DNA from: an uncultured Cytophagales bacterium
GTDB lineage: Bacteria; Bacteroidota; Bacteroidia; Cytophagales; Thermonemataceae
NCBI GenBank assembly: GCA_937911505.1
Contig: CALEMF010000069.1
Location: forward strand, 1-64,000
DNA: 64,000 nucleotides
Direction: 5' to 3'
This document shows, piece after piece, positions 34,849 to 44,544 of the stretch. The first letter of the stretch is position 1. Every line of letters begins with the position of its first letter. Below the pieces are notes generated by a model that did no database searches, was not told the origin of the DNA, and saw only the letters and a program-made list of their open reading frames with translations. Both the position numbers and the translations under genes were made by a program.

Positions 34849-36942
34849 TTACTGGATTACAAACTCTACTCTTCGGTTGCGTTGCCGCCCTGCAGCGCTT
34901 TGGTTGTCAGCCACAGGCTTACGCTCTCCATAACCCTTGTATGATAGCCTTGAGGCCGCAACCCCTTGTTCTTGTAAGTAATTGCTTACCGTTTTAGCGC
35001 GGTTGTCTGAGAGTGTGAGATTATAGGCTTCCGTCCCTTGGCTATCAGTATGCCCCGTAATTTCTATCTTCGCTTCGGGCGTACTTTTCAGCCATTGGGT
35101 CAGCCGGTTTAGTTCTGGATAAGACTCTTCTCGTAAAGTGGCTTTGTCTACATCAAAAAAGAGATTGTTGAGGCGAATTGTCTGCCCCTTTTCAATCGGT
35201 ACCAAATAGAGGTTTACTTCTTTCTCTTGGTAGCTTTTTAAGGTATCCAAGCGTATATTTTCAGAAATAGGGTAAAAGCCAGCCGCCTCTGCTCGGAAAC
35301 CATAGTTTTGTCCTCTCGGAAGCGCAATGGTATAACCCAAATCTGTGGTAGAAGAAGCCTTTCCTAGTTGTTTACCTGTATTGAGGTTTTCGTAGTAGAT
35401 TTGGGCTTCTATAGGCGCTTTGGTAGCTTGGTTGAATACTTTTCCTTTTACTAGCGCAGTCGCTGCTGGGCGTAAGGCTTCGCCCAGCGCCACCCGGTAG
35501 ATATCTTCTCCGCCATAGCCTTTGTCTGACCTAGAGGAAACCAAGTAAGCGTAGTCTCCTTTGGCAGTTATGGTATAGTAAGCATCCCAGTAGGGCGTAT
35601 TGATGGAAGGGCCTAAGTTTTTAGGTTCAGACCAATTTTGCCAAGTATCGTCGAGGCGCTTACTCACAAAAATATCAGCACTACCATAGCCTGGATGCCC
35701 ATAAGAAGAGAAATAGAGTGTCTCATTGTCAGCGGCTAAGAAGGGAGATATCTCATCTGCGTAAGTATTGAGTACTTTTCCCATAGAGACGGGTTCGCTC
35801 CAAGTATCATTCTTCTCTAAGAAACTAATAAATAGGTCCATTCCCCCTACTGACTGCTTATTTTTGATAGCCATAAGCAGTTTTTGACCATCGGCCGTGA
35901 GGTAGTAATTGACATACCTTGCGTTGTTAGTAAATTTTTTGATGGTCTGTTTTACAGGTACCTGCCATTTCCCCTCTTTTCGGCGAGAGAGAGAAACACC
36001 TCCGCCCAGTGGTCTCCCATCTTTGCGATACGTATTGGCAAGTAATAAGGTGTTACGATCAGGAGCGATGGATATGACACAATTAAACCCTGTATTGTTG
36101 AGAGGGGCCTCTTCCAGTTGTGCAGGCTGCCAGGCACCTTTTTCATCCTGATCGCTAAACCAAATGTCATCACTTTTGGTGAAGTTATCTGGATGTCTCG
36201 CACGGCAAATGTACAGACGCTGTCCATCTATGGAGATTTGAGGTGCTTTCTCAGTGTAGGCTGAGTTGATGTTGGCTCCCAAGTTTTCAAGGGTATACTT
36301 TTTTGAGGTATCTTCCAGAAGCTGGATAGATAGCTGAGAGGCTACTACTTTCAGGTAATCCACTTTGATCGTTACACCTCCTTCTACCCTAAATCCTACA
36401 TACTTACCAAAACGCTGCGGAACTTTACCACTTAGTACTGCCTCACCGTTCACGTAGTAGACTACTTTTTGTGCTGTTTTTTCTATACGTAGTACGTTTG
36501 GTGTATTGAGGTCTTTACCAACTTGCTTTGGGAGAGCAAACCATTCTTTGAGATACCTCTCCTCATTATTACTTTTTTCATAGAGCGAAGCTTCTTTTTT
36601 GGCGTTGAGTTGGAAAGCCAAGCTGTTTTTCATATAGGCATGATTCCATAGTATACCGTAGCCTTTTTGAGGAGGTCCCTCTACTTGGGTGATTTTGGCC
36701 TCGATGCTGTAGTCTTTTTGTGGTTGAATAGGCAAGGAGATGAAGCAATAGCGATTAATGCTCGGATATTTATTGACAATATGGTAAGCCCCCTCTTCCA
36801 CGTAGCTAGAAAAAAAGGTTGCTTTATTTACAGGCCAGCCTCTGGCAGCATTGTCAAACTCTTCAAGAATCGTTTGTTTTTCTTGTGCTTGTAGCGTGGT
36901 ACTGATCAAAAAGATCAAAATAAGCAAATGGCCTGTTTTCAT
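34849..36942 (-). CDS. OmpA-family protein with PD40 propeller
   Basis: Envelope protein of 697 residues. Order of parts: signal peptide (LLILIFLISTTLQAQ); an N-terminal beta-sandwich of DUF1080/LamG type (residues about 25-200, GYGILWNHAYMKNSLAFQLN); a TolB/PD40-like beta-propeller (APQISIDGQRLYICR, SPFLAADNETLYFSSYGHPG, GGEDIYRV); a carboxypeptidase-regulatory-like domain (VKGKVFNQATKAPIEAQIYY); and a C-terminal OmpA peptidoglycan-binding domain (VDKATLREESYPELNRL, ITGHTDSQGTEAYNLTLSDN, RRVEFVIQ). Such proteins link the outer membrane to peptidoglycan and are common in gliding Bacteroidota. Specific role unknown. Confidence 0.9.
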   Translation of the reverse strand: MKTGHLLILIFLISTTLQAQEKQTILEEFDNAARGWPVNKATFFSSYVEEGAYHIVNKYPSINRYCFISLPIQPQKDYSIEAKITQVEGPPQKGYGILWNHAYMKNSLAFQLNAKKEASLYEKSNNEERYLKEWFALPKQVGKDLNTPNVLRIEKTAQKVVYYVNGEAVLSGKVPQRFGKYVGFRVEGGVTIKVDYLKVVASQLSIQLLEDTSKKYTLENLGANINSAYTEKAPQISIDGQRLYICRARHPDNFTKSDDIWFSDQDEKGAWQPAQLEEAPLNNTGFNCVISIAPDRNTLLLANTYRKDGRPLGGGVSLSRRKEGKWQVPVKQTIKKFTNNARYVNYYLTADGQKLLMAIKNKQSVGGMDLFISFLEKNDTWSEPVSMGKVLNTYADEISPFLAADNETLYFSSYGHPGYGSADIFVSKRLDDTWQNWSEPKNLGPSINTPYWDAYYTITAKGDYAYLVSSRSDKGYGGEDIYRVALGEALRPAATALVKGKVFNQATKAPIEAQIYYENLNTGKQLGKASSTTDLGYTIALPRGQNYGFRAEAAGFYPISENIRLDTLKSYQEKEVNLYLVPIEKGQTIRLNNLFFDVDKATLREESYPELNRLTQWLKSTPEAKIEITGHTDSQGTEAYNLTLSDNRAKTVSNYLQEQGVAASRLSYKGYGERKPVADNQSAAGRQRNRRVEFVIQ

Positions 36943-37145
36943 TTTTAGAGATTATAGATTAATTCAAAAAGATAGATGAATTTTCACGTAAAAACAAGTC
37001 AATCGTTACAGTATCAAGTAATTTAAACACTCAAGATTTTTAGTGTAAAAATATAACTACCTACTACCCCATCCTTTTCCAGATAAACAGAAATACTTCC
37101 ACTAACTGGCGATGCTTCAGGATTGTCAAGCAACTGCTTACTTGC

Positions 37146-37883
37146 TCAGAACATCAGTTTTTTGAGGTTTTCCATATAACCTCTGCTGACGCGTACTACT
37201 TCTTCATTTTGCATAATTACGTCGTAGCTGTTAGTGTATTTTTCTACTGCCTTGATGAAGTTAACGTTGATGATGGCAGAACGATGCACCCGCACGAAGT
37301 GTGTGGGATTGAGCTTTTCTTCCAACACACCAATGCCAAAGTTACTGACATAGGTATCCTCGGTAGTAATCAGCTTTGAGTAGTCGCCAAAAGCCTCAAT
37401 ACGTATGATTTCCTTGGTAGAGAGATTCACCAAGCGTTTGTTGTGTTGGATGAGAATACGCTTTGGGTAGCTGGGTTGCTCCAAGATAAGGTTTTCTGCG
37501 AGTGGCTGTACAGGATTAGTAGCTGCTTCGAAGTTTAGTTTTTGAATAGCTGTCTGAAAGCGCTTCAAGGTATAGGGTTTCAGAAGATAGTCTACTGCGT
37601 GTACCTCAAAAGCTTTCAAGGCGTATTGGTCGTAGGCAGTAGAGAAAATGATTTGTGGGATTTCCTCCAGATGAGGAAGCACTTCAAAGCCTGTGAGCCC
37701 TGGCATTTGTATGTCTAAAAAAACTAAATCAGGTGTAAACTCATTGATGATCTTCACCGCATCTACCCCATTGTTGGCCTCTCCTACAATGCATAGCCAA
37801 GTATAGTTGGTAAGGTATTCTTTAATAAGTTGCCTTCCAGCTTGCTCATCATCTACGATTACTACTTTCTTTAAGTTATTCAT
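37146..37883 (-). CDS. LytTR-family response regulator
   Basis: Response regulator of 245 residues. The receiver domain has the acidic pair in VIVDDEQAG, the phospho-acceptor Asp in DLVFLDIQMPG, the Thr/Ser in FSTAYDQYAL and the Lys in DYLLKPY. The C-terminal LytTR DNA-binding domain is clear (IRIEAFGDYSKLITTEDTYV, FVRVHRSAIINVNFI, VRVSRGYMENLKKLMF). It lies directly downstream of its likely sensor kinase, so they form a LytS/LytR-type pair. Targets unknown. Confidence 0.95.
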   Translation of the reverse strand: MNNLKKVVIVDDEQAGRQLIKEYLTNYTWLCIVGEANNGVDAVKIINEFTPDLVFLDIQMPGLTGFEVLPHLEEIPQIIFSTAYDQYALKAFEVHAVDYLLKPYTLKRFQTAIQKLNFEAATNPVQPLAENLILEQPSYPKRILIQHNKRLVNLSTKEIIRIEAFGDYSKLITTEDTYVSNFGIGVLEEKLNPTHFVRVHRSAIINVNFIKAVEKYTNSYDVIMQNEEVVRVSRGYMENLKKLMF

Positions 37884-37931
37884 TATTTATATAGCAAACT
37901 GTACGGTTAGGCCACTGTTGTGATTGTCAAT

Positions 37932-38960
37932 TTACTTTAATGAAGAGTCATATATTTTCTCCAGTCGTAATTTGGTATTTGTAAGTCCTACGCCTTTACC
38001 AAAAAGTGCTGCCTTTTCTTTTGTAAAGCCTACCCCTGTATCGCTCACAGAAAAATGTATTTTCCCCTCCTGCTCTTCTGCTTGGATGGTTACCACCCCT
38101 CCCTCAATGGAGGGAGAAATACCATGCTTGATGGCATTTTCTACAAGCGGCTGTAAAATCATAGGGGGGATTTTTCTTTGGTAAAGCGTCGGGTCGATGG
38201 TTATCTGTATGGAAAGACGTTCTTTAAAACGTGCCTTCTCCAATTCTAAATAGCTTTTGATAAAGGTGAGTTCTTCTTCCAGGGTTACCCAGTCGGTTTG
38301 TGAGGCTTTGAGTTGATAGCGAAAAAGGTCGGAGAGCTCAGCAATGAGTTGGCGCGAACTTTCTAAATGTGGTGGGATGGTAGCATTGATGGTATTAAAC
38401 ACATTATAGAGGAAGTGTGGATTGAGCTGGGCTTTTAGTGCAGAAAGCTCACTTTTCAGCGCTGCCTCTCGCAACATGGCTTCTTCTTTGAGTTTCCGTT
38501 GGTTTTGTCGGTAGTACTGGTATGCATGGAAAATACCAAACTGTAATAGATAGAAAAGCGCTGGTATGTAGATATCCCATACGCTTCCCCATCCTTGTAA
38601 ATGCCAAAAGCCAAGCCATTCGCAAATGGTATAATAGATGTATTGAAAGCCGAAGCAAAATAAAGGGAGTGTCACCAAGTGTACTGAGAGCTTGAACCAA
38701 AGCGATGCGCTCTTGAGCACTCGAAAAATCAACCACCAGACAGGGATAGTCAGTACCAGTTTTACAAAGTAGCTGAGTAAGCCTCCATCGAAAAGGTCTT
38801 TCAAGCTAAATAGTTTTTCCCAATTGCCTTCATCTAGGTTTCCTGCATTGAGCCATAGGGTAAAGTGATAACTAAAAGCGGCTAATAAATAAAACAGCAG
38901 CACGAATAAGAGTTCGTCTAGTCGTATCCCTGCTATATAATGTTTTCTCAGTATTTTCAT
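37932..38960 (-). CDS. Sensor histidine kinase (LytS/YehU type), apparently shortened by an in-frame stop
   Basis: Membrane sensor kinase of 342 residues: four or so N-terminal membrane helices, the His_kinase phospho-acceptor region LKAQLNPHFLYNVFNTINA, the ATP-binding motifs PPMILQPLVENAIKHG and VSDTGVGFTKEK, and GKGVGLTNTKLRLEKIY. The frame stops with TAA at 37932 right after YDSSLK. Beyond this stop the same frame runs on for 14 codons encoding IDNHNSGLTVQFAI and stops at 37887, 3 bp before the response-regulator ATG. That tail is just what the last strand of this ATPase domain usually looks like (GL.V.F.I). A late nonsense change or sequencing error is therefore likely. It is paired with the LytTR regulator. 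Confidence 0.88.
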   Translation of the reverse strand: MKILRKHYIAGIRLDELLFVLLFYLLAAFSYHFTLWLNAGNLDEGNWEKLFSLKDLFDGGLLSYFVKLVLTIPVWWLIFRVLKSASLWFKLSVHLVTLPLFCFGFQYIYYTICEWLGFWHLQGWGSVWDIYIPALFYLLQFGIFHAYQYYRQNQRKLKEEAMLREAALKSELSALKAQLNPHFLYNVFNTINATIPPHLESSRQLIAELSDLFRYQLKASQTDWVTLEEELTFIKSYLELEKARFKERLSIQITIDPTLYQRKIPPMILQPLVENAIKHGISPSIEGGVVTIQAEEQEGKIHFSVSDTGVGFTKEKAALFGKGVGLTNTKLRLEKIYDSSLK

Positions 38961-39183
38961 GAAAGGTAGATTATGCTTTGACTTTGATTGTCTAAAATAC
39001 GCATATCTCTTATTAAAAACCCATTGTTTTCCGACGGATGGTCATATATACCGATGAATGACCTTACCCTCCTTTCATCCGTTTATATGGCTACTCAACG
39101 AAAGTGGTGTGTATTTAAAGGAAAACTTCTTCATCTTTGGCTATCTCATCGTTGTAAACAATTAAAATAAATTCATCGATACT

Positions 39184-40665
39184 ATGAAGAGGTTATTACA
39201 CTTGATCATTACTTTACTGATTTCGTCTTATTGCTTGGGGCAGCATAAAGCTGATTTTGAACCAGTGTTTAGAAAGTCGACAGAGACTACCCATAAGATT
39301 GATAAAACGCAAACCTATACTTTTGGCTATTTGGAGGTATTAGAAAACAGGCAAAGTCCTACCAGCAACACCATCAAAATTCCTGTCTATATCTTTAAAA
39401 GCAGAAGTAAAAACCCTCAAAAAGATCCTATTATCTACACCGTGGGAGGGCCAGGTGCTACTACTATGCCCTCTGCACAGTATATGAAATATTACCAATA
39501 TCTTGATGACAGAGACTTTATACTGGTAGAGCAGCGAGGAAACTACTATGCAAAACCCCACTTAGATTGTCCTGAATGGGCAAAAGTACTGTATGAATCG
39601 AGGTTTCCTGATTTTGACCCCAAGTCGCTGGACGCACGCTTGCAAGAAGCCGCTAAGACTTGTAGAGAGCGCTTGCATAAAAACGGTATTGACTTGAATG
39701 GCTACCATACCAACGCAATTGCCGCCGACATCAACGACTTGGTGAACGTCTTAGCAATTGAAACCTATAACTTGCTCACCATTTCCTACAGTACGAAAAT
39801 AGCGCAAGTACTCTTACGAGACTACCCTACACGTATTAGAAGCGTAGTGATGGATTCCCCTCTGCCCTTGGAGGTGAACTACGATGAAGAGAGCGTACAA
39901 AATCTACTACAGGCGGTTAATCAACTACTCATTGACTGTGAGGCGGATGATACTTGTAATCAGGCTTTCCCAAATATCAGGCAACGCTTTTTTAATTATC
40001 TACAAGATAAAACCACTAATCCTTTAGTGGTGACGGTCGACAACCCCCAAAATGATAGCCTAGCTACCTTCTACCTTAAGGGAAAAGATTTGATCACCAT
40101 TTTCACCTCTGCTTCTACAGAAGAGGTTGCCAATATTCCATTTGAAATCAACAAGCTACTGGAGAATGATTTGACCTCCCTCAAACAACAGCTTTCTTCC
40201 TTGCTTACCGCACCAGGTGATGGGGCTGGATTAGGCATGAGGCTTTCCGTTTGGTGTGCTGAAGAAAACCCTTTCAATACACAAGCAACCATTCTATCCG
40301 AAACCTTCAAATATCCAGCAGTTGAAGGGCTGTCTCCGGCTGTTTTCGATGACGAAATTTGCCAGATTTGGGGCGTTAAGCGGGTGGCAGCCATCGAAAA
40401 CCAACCCATTCAAAGTGATATTCCTGTACTTCTTATAAGTGGAGAATATGATAACGAAACCCCTGTAAAGTGGGCTGATGCTATGAGCCATAATCTTACG
40501 CGTAGTTATCATTTGATTTTTAAAGGTTGGAAGCACACCCCCACTACCAACTGGGGCAATCCGTGTGCGATGCAAGCCGCCAATGATTTTTTTAACAATC
40601 CTGATCAGAAACCAACGCCTGATTGCTTCAATGAAATAAAAAGTCCTCAGTTCAAAACGAAATAA
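39184..40665 (+). CDS. Exported alpha/beta hydrolase, TAP/prolyl-aminopeptidase-like
   Basis: Protein of 493 residues with a signal peptide (LLHLIITLLISSYCLGQ). The oxyanion region YTVGGPGATT and FILVEQRGN match secreted tripeptidyl aminopeptidase-type hydrolases (alpha/beta hydrolase with TAP C-terminal domain). The catalytic Ser is in LTISYSTK, where relatives have GGSYGT, so the glycines of the nucleophile elbow are changed. The acid is probably in LLISGEYDNETP and the histidine in FKGWKHTP. Peptidase or esterase activity is inferred. The gene ends shortly before the outer-membrane protein gene at 40720 on the same strand, so co-transcription is likely. Confidence 0.82.
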   Translation: MKRLLHLIITLLISSYCLGQHKADFEPVFRKSTETTHKIDKTQTYTFGYLEVLENRQSPTSNTIKIPVYIFKSRSKNPQKDPIIYTVGGPGATTMPSAQYMKYYQYLDDRDFILVEQRGNYYAKPHLDCPEWAKVLYESRFPDFDPKSLDARLQEAAKTCRERLHKNGIDLNGYHTNAIAADINDLVNVLAIETYNLLTISYSTKIAQVLLRDYPTRIRSVVMDSPLPLEVNYDEESVQNLLQAVNQLLIDCEADDTCNQAFPNIRQRFFNYLQDKTTNPLVVTVDNPQNDSLATFYLKGKDLITIFTSASTEEVANIPFEINKLLENDLTSLKQQLSSLLTAPGDGAGLGMRLSVWCAEENPFNTQATILSETFKYPAVEGLSPAVFDDEICQIWGVKRVAAIENQPIQSDIPVLLISGEYDNETPVKWADAMSHNLTRSYHLIFKGWKHTPTTNWGNPCAMQAANDFFNNPDQKPTPDCFNEIKSPQFKTK

Positions 40666-40719
40666 TAACCAATGAATATAGTCGTGTATGTTCAAATTTC
40701 ACCAAAACGAAATAGACGT

Positions 40720-43137
40720 ATGTTACAGAAGAAATTATTACTTACTAAACTATTTATTTTCGGGCTTACCCTACTTACCGTACAAGCCCAAACTCACCAA
40801 GTACAAGGAGAGATTGTTACGGTTCATCAGCAGGCGATTCCTTTTGCTACGGTAGGCATCCTAAAGGCAGAAGATTCTACCCTTATCAAAGCTGCCGTAA
40901 CCGATGACAATGGGAAGTTTTCCTTTAATAATATTGAAAACGGAACATACAGAGTAATGGTGAACAGTATGGGTTTTGGTCAATACTACTCCTCTACCTT
41001 CCAAGTAGCAGGGCAAGATAAGCAACTTGCTACCATCACCTTACAAGAAAAGGAAGGGCTCTTGGAAGAAGTAGAAGTGACCGCCCAAAAACCACTCGTA
41101 GAGGTATTATCTGATAAAATGGTCTTCAACGTACAAGACAACATCGCCGCCACGGGTACTTCTGCCTTTGAGCTACTTAGAAAAGTACCTGGAGTGATCA
41201 TGGACAACAACAATCAGTTACTTGTAGAAGGGAAAACTGGTGTGCTGATCTTCATTAATGGGAAGCAATCCTTTCTCGAAGGAGACGACTTGAACAACTT
41301 CCTACAATCCCTACAAGCTTCTGATATAGAGGCGATTGAAGTCATCACGCAGCCTTCTTCTAAATATGATGCGGCGGGCGCAGCGGGTATTCTGAATATA
41401 CGCCTCAAAAAAGACAAGGGCTTAGGCACCAACGGGACGGTCAATGTGGGTTATAGCCAGTGGGACAATGTACGTTATAACAGCGCGCTTTCTGTGAATA
41501 ATCGCACCAAGTACACCAATACCTTTCTAAACTACAGCAATCGCTTTGGTGCTACCAACAACTTTATCGATCTCTACCGCTTGCAGAATGATTTTATTTT
41601 TGATGCCCAATCAGAAGGCATCCGAGACGTCAACACACATAATGTTCGGATGGGTAGCGATTGGTTTACTTCTGATAAAAGTACTTTTGGTGTATTGTTC
41701 AGTGGTAATTTTGGCAACACACGCGCAAATACTGACTCAAATACGCCTATACTTGATCGAGGGACGGGTAATCTTCTACAATTGTTGGTGGCAGAAAGCA
41801 ACGCCCTCAGTACGTATAGCAACATGCTAGGAAATCTCAATTACCGCTTCGAAGATACATTAGGACGTAGCTTTAACGTAGATGTAGACTACGGAGCTTA
41901 CAGTAGAACTAGAAACAATGAGCAACCTAACTTCTATTTTGGGGGAGATAATGCGCTACAATCGCAGTTTATCTACGATATGGATACCCCTACAGATATT
42001 CGTATTTTCACATTCAAAAGTGACTACGAGCAACCTTTCTGGAAAGGGAAATTGGGCACAGGTGTAAAAGTGTCAGTTATCAACACCGATAATACCTTCG
42101 ACTTTTATGAGGTAATAGAAGACGAACGTATATTGGATGAGGATAGAAGCAATACTTTTGCTTACGAAGAAGGCATCTACGCCGCTTACCTCAACTTTAG
42201 TAGAAAGTGGAAGAAGCTCGACGTACAGGTAGGGCTACGTGCAGAACAAACAATCTCTGACGGACAGCTTACCAGTACACAAATAGAAAACAACCAACGG
42301 GTGGAACGTCGCTACCTCAATTGGTTTCCGAGTGGTGGGCTTACTTATCGTCTCAACCGTAATAATTCCTTTGCCTTGCTGTACAGTAAGCGCATTCAAC
42401 GCCCCAATTATCAATCGTTGAACCCTTTTGAAATGCAACTCGATGAACTCAACTTTAGCAGAGGTAATGCCTTCTTACAACCACAGTATATCGATAACGT
42501 AAAACTTACCCATACCTATAAATACGTGCTCAATACATCTATTAGCTACAGTTTTGTACAAGACTTTTTTGCGCAAGTCACCCAACGCGAGGACGAGCGC
42601 CGTAGTGTTCTCCAAACCCAAAACGTAGCCAACCAAGAAGTCTGGAACATCAGTATTTCTTCGCCAGTAGACATCACCAAGTGGTGGAATGCCTTTGTGA
42701 GCTTAAATGCCTACCATAGCCGCTTTACTGCCCAAAACGAGGCTTTTACACCGCTTTCGCGAAGCACACTGAGCTTGTACGCTCAAAACACCTTCACGCT
42801 TCCCAAAAACTACCAGGTCGAGATTTCAGGCTGGTATAGTTCACCTTCTATCTGGGGAGGCACCTATCTTACCGAAAGCTTAGGATCGCTCAACATAGCC
42901 CTGCAAAAGAAGTTGCTGGACGAAAAGCTCTCGATTCGTGTCTCTATGAGCGATGTCTTGTTTACTTCGCCTTGGCGCGGCGATACGGAGTACGATGGTG
43001 TGTTGATCCAAGGAAATGGTGGCTGGGAAAGTCGCCAAGTACGCGCCAACTTGAGCTATCGTTTTGGCAACAAGCAGGTAAAATCTGCCCGTAAGCGCAA
43101 AACCGCCGCCGAAGAGGAAATCGATCGAGCCAACTAA
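40720..43137 (+). CDS. TonB-dependent-receptor-like outer-membrane beta-barrel protein
   Basis: Outer-membrane protein of about 805 residues. The start at 40720 puts the signal peptide (KLFIFGLTLLTVQAQ) at the N-terminus; an ATG 16 codons upstream would add a charged tail and is less likely. A carboxypeptidase-regulatory-like domain (HQQAIPFATVGILKAEDSTL) is followed by a plug-like part (LEEVEVTAQKPLVEVLSDKM, GTSAFELLRKVPGV, PSSKYDAAGAAGILNIRLKK) and a long barrel of the outer-membrane protein beta-barrel family 3 (FALLYSKRIQRPNYQSLNPF). Substrate unknown. Many relatives occur in multiple copies per genome. Confidence 0.88.
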   Translation: MLQKKLLLTKLFIFGLTLLTVQAQTHQVQGEIVTVHQQAIPFATVGILKAEDSTLIKAAVTDDNGKFSFNNIENGTYRVMVNSMGFGQYYSSTFQVAGQDKQLATITLQEKEGLLEEVEVTAQKPLVEVLSDKMVFNVQDNIAATGTSAFELLRKVPGVIMDNNNQLLVEGKTGVLIFINGKQSFLEGDDLNNFLQSLQASDIEAIEVITQPSSKYDAAGAAGILNIRLKKDKGLGTNGTVNVGYSQWDNVRYNSALSVNNRTKYTNTFLNYSNRFGATNNFIDLYRLQNDFIFDAQSEGIRDVNTHNVRMGSDWFTSDKSTFGVLFSGNFGNTRANTDSNTPILDRGTGNLLQLLVAESNALSTYSNMLGNLNYRFEDTLGRSFNVDVDYGAYSRTRNNEQPNFYFGGDNALQSQFIYDMDTPTDIRIFTFKSDYEQPFWKGKLGTGVKVSVINTDNTFDFYEVIEDERILDEDRSNTFAYEEGIYAAYLNFSRKWKKLDVQVGLRAEQTISDGQLTSTQIENNQRVERRYLNWFPSGGLTYRLNRNNSFALLYSKRIQRPNYQSLNPFEMQLDELNFSRGNAFLQPQYIDNVKLTHTYKYVLNTSISYSFVQDFFAQVTQREDERRSVLQTQNVANQEVWNISISSPVDITKWWNAFVSLNAYHSRFTAQNEAFTPLSRSTLSLYAQNTFTLPKNYQVEISGWYSSPSIWGGTYLTESLGSLNIALQKKLLDEKLSIRVSMSDVLFTSPWRGDTEYDGVLIQGNGGWESRQVRANLSYRFGNKQVKSARKRKTAAEEEIDRAN

Positions 43138-43221
43138 TGGCTGTATGGTTTCTTTCAGGCCACTAGAAGTAGTGCTTGTGTTTAAACCTCTCAGTTAGAT
43201 TAAGTAAGGTAAAAGTAGGTT

Positions 43222-43488
43222 TCAATTTGGGAAGTATAGAAGCCAAAATAGCGCCCAGAAAAGCCCCAATCCGTTGATGATTAACAGGCCAAGACTGTCT
43301 TTAAATTTTGCTTTGAACGTCATTACTGCTGTTATTACCAAGAGATTAATTGAAACAGAGATGGGTAAAATTAAAAAACCATAGCCAAAACCACCACCTG
43401 CCGATTGAAGTATCGAGAAAGTAACAGGCAAAAAATAAACATTTACCATAATAACCAGTGACGATATAAGCCAATTGATGGTTTTCAC
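43222..43488 (-). CDS. Small membrane protein, 88 aa
   Basis: Three hydrophobic segments (INWLISSLVIMVNVYFL, YGFLILPISVSINLLVITAV, LGLLIINGLGLFWALFWLLY) with one short charged loop (FKAKFKDS). No family was recognised. Hydrophobic pattern and Met start are reasonable but evidence for expression is limited. Confidence 0.45.
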   Translation of the reverse strand: MKTINWLISSLVIMVNVYFLPVTFSILQSAGGGFGYGFLILPISVSINLLVITAVMTFKAKFKDSLGLLIINGLGLFWALFWLLYFPN

Positions 43489-43642
43489 TTTTTAGCAAAC
43501 GAAAGATTTGCTAGTAAATGTATAAAAGATTGATCATTAATAGGCTACCTAAGAAGCGCATTGAGCCGATAAATATTCCTGCACCTCAACCGTATCTAGA
43601 GGTAACTTTTCGGATAAAAAGAAAAATGTTTAGCTTACAGCT

Positions 43643-44473
43643 ATGGCAAAAAATGAGGAGGATAAAAGCGCTCATAAGAAGTCTCAACGAGAAGGAAATG
43701 TTTATGATCGTATCTTTAAGGAGAACTTTCACGCGGTCTTTCTACCACTAGTAGCGCAAGAGTTGAATATAGAGATTGATCACTACCAAGAGCTTTCTGT
43801 AGAACTCCCTAAAACCATCGAACGCAAGGCAGATTTCCTAGCAGAGGTGACCACTAAAGATGAGAAAACCTTGATCTTACAAGTAGAATTCCAGACCAAA
43901 GATGACCCTAAGATGCTTGAAAGAATGATGCTCTATCACGCGCTACTCTTTGGAAAGTTCCAAAAAGAGATCAAGCAGATGGTAGTATACTTGGGCGGAG
44001 AATCTTCAAAAATGCGTACTAAGCCCACACCAAAAGAACAGTTTGATGGTTTTTTCTTGCTAAGCCTCAGAGACTTATCCACCCAAAGGTTTTTAGAAGC
44101 CGAGGCGCCAGAGATGGTACTACTCGCTTTACTGACAGGGTATGAGCAGGAACAAAGCGAAAGACTGCTACGTTCTATCATCGAGCAGTTACAAAAGAAG
44201 AGTGAGCCCGCAGCGCTGAAAAAATATTTACAACAGCTCCTTTTGCTCTCTCGGATCAGACAACTGGAAAATTTAACGTTTAAAGCCATCGAAGATATGC
44301 CTATTGATTATAAAATAGAGGATTCTCTTCTTTTTAAGAAAGGGAAACAACAAAACATGGAACAAGTGCTTACAGCGCTCAAATGCCTCAAGGAAGGCAA
44401 GAGCCACGAGGAGACTGCCTTGATCTCAGGGCTTACCGTAGAAGAAGTAAGGGCGCTAGATTTACAGGATTAA
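43643..44473 (+). CDS. Rpn-family PD-(D/E)XK nuclease-like protein (copy 1)
   Basis: Protein of 276 residues of the Rpn/transposase_31-like group, recombination-promoting nucleases or relatives. The nuclease core shows VYDRIFKENF at the N-terminus, the Asp in KADFLAEVTT and the E-x-Q in LILQVEFQTKDD, the pattern expected for PD-(D/E)XK enzymes. The C-terminal part is helical and ends in a small helix-turn-helix-like segment (GKSHEETALISGLTVEEV). A paralogue lies at 49970, with a similar segment upstream of its ATG; the two flank the hen1-pnkp genes. Exact activity unknown. Confidence 0.8.
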   Translation: MAKNEEDKSAHKKSQREGNVYDRIFKENFHAVFLPLVAQELNIEIDHYQELSVELPKTIERKADFLAEVTTKDEKTLILQVEFQTKDDPKMLERMMLYHALLFGKFQKEIKQMVVYLGGESSKMRTKPTPKEQFDGFFLLSLRDLSTQRFLEAEAPEMVLLALLTGYEQEQSERLLRSIIEQLQKKSEPAALKKYLQQLLLLSRIRQLENLTFKAIEDMPIDYKIEDSLLFKKGKQQNMEQVLTALKCLKEGKSHEETALISGLTVEEVRALDLQD

Positions 44474-44544
44474 ACGTAAGATGGTGAGTAAGCGTCATCA
44501 TTTGTAGTAGTCATAACTTTCACTTCTGAACCAGTCAAAACACA

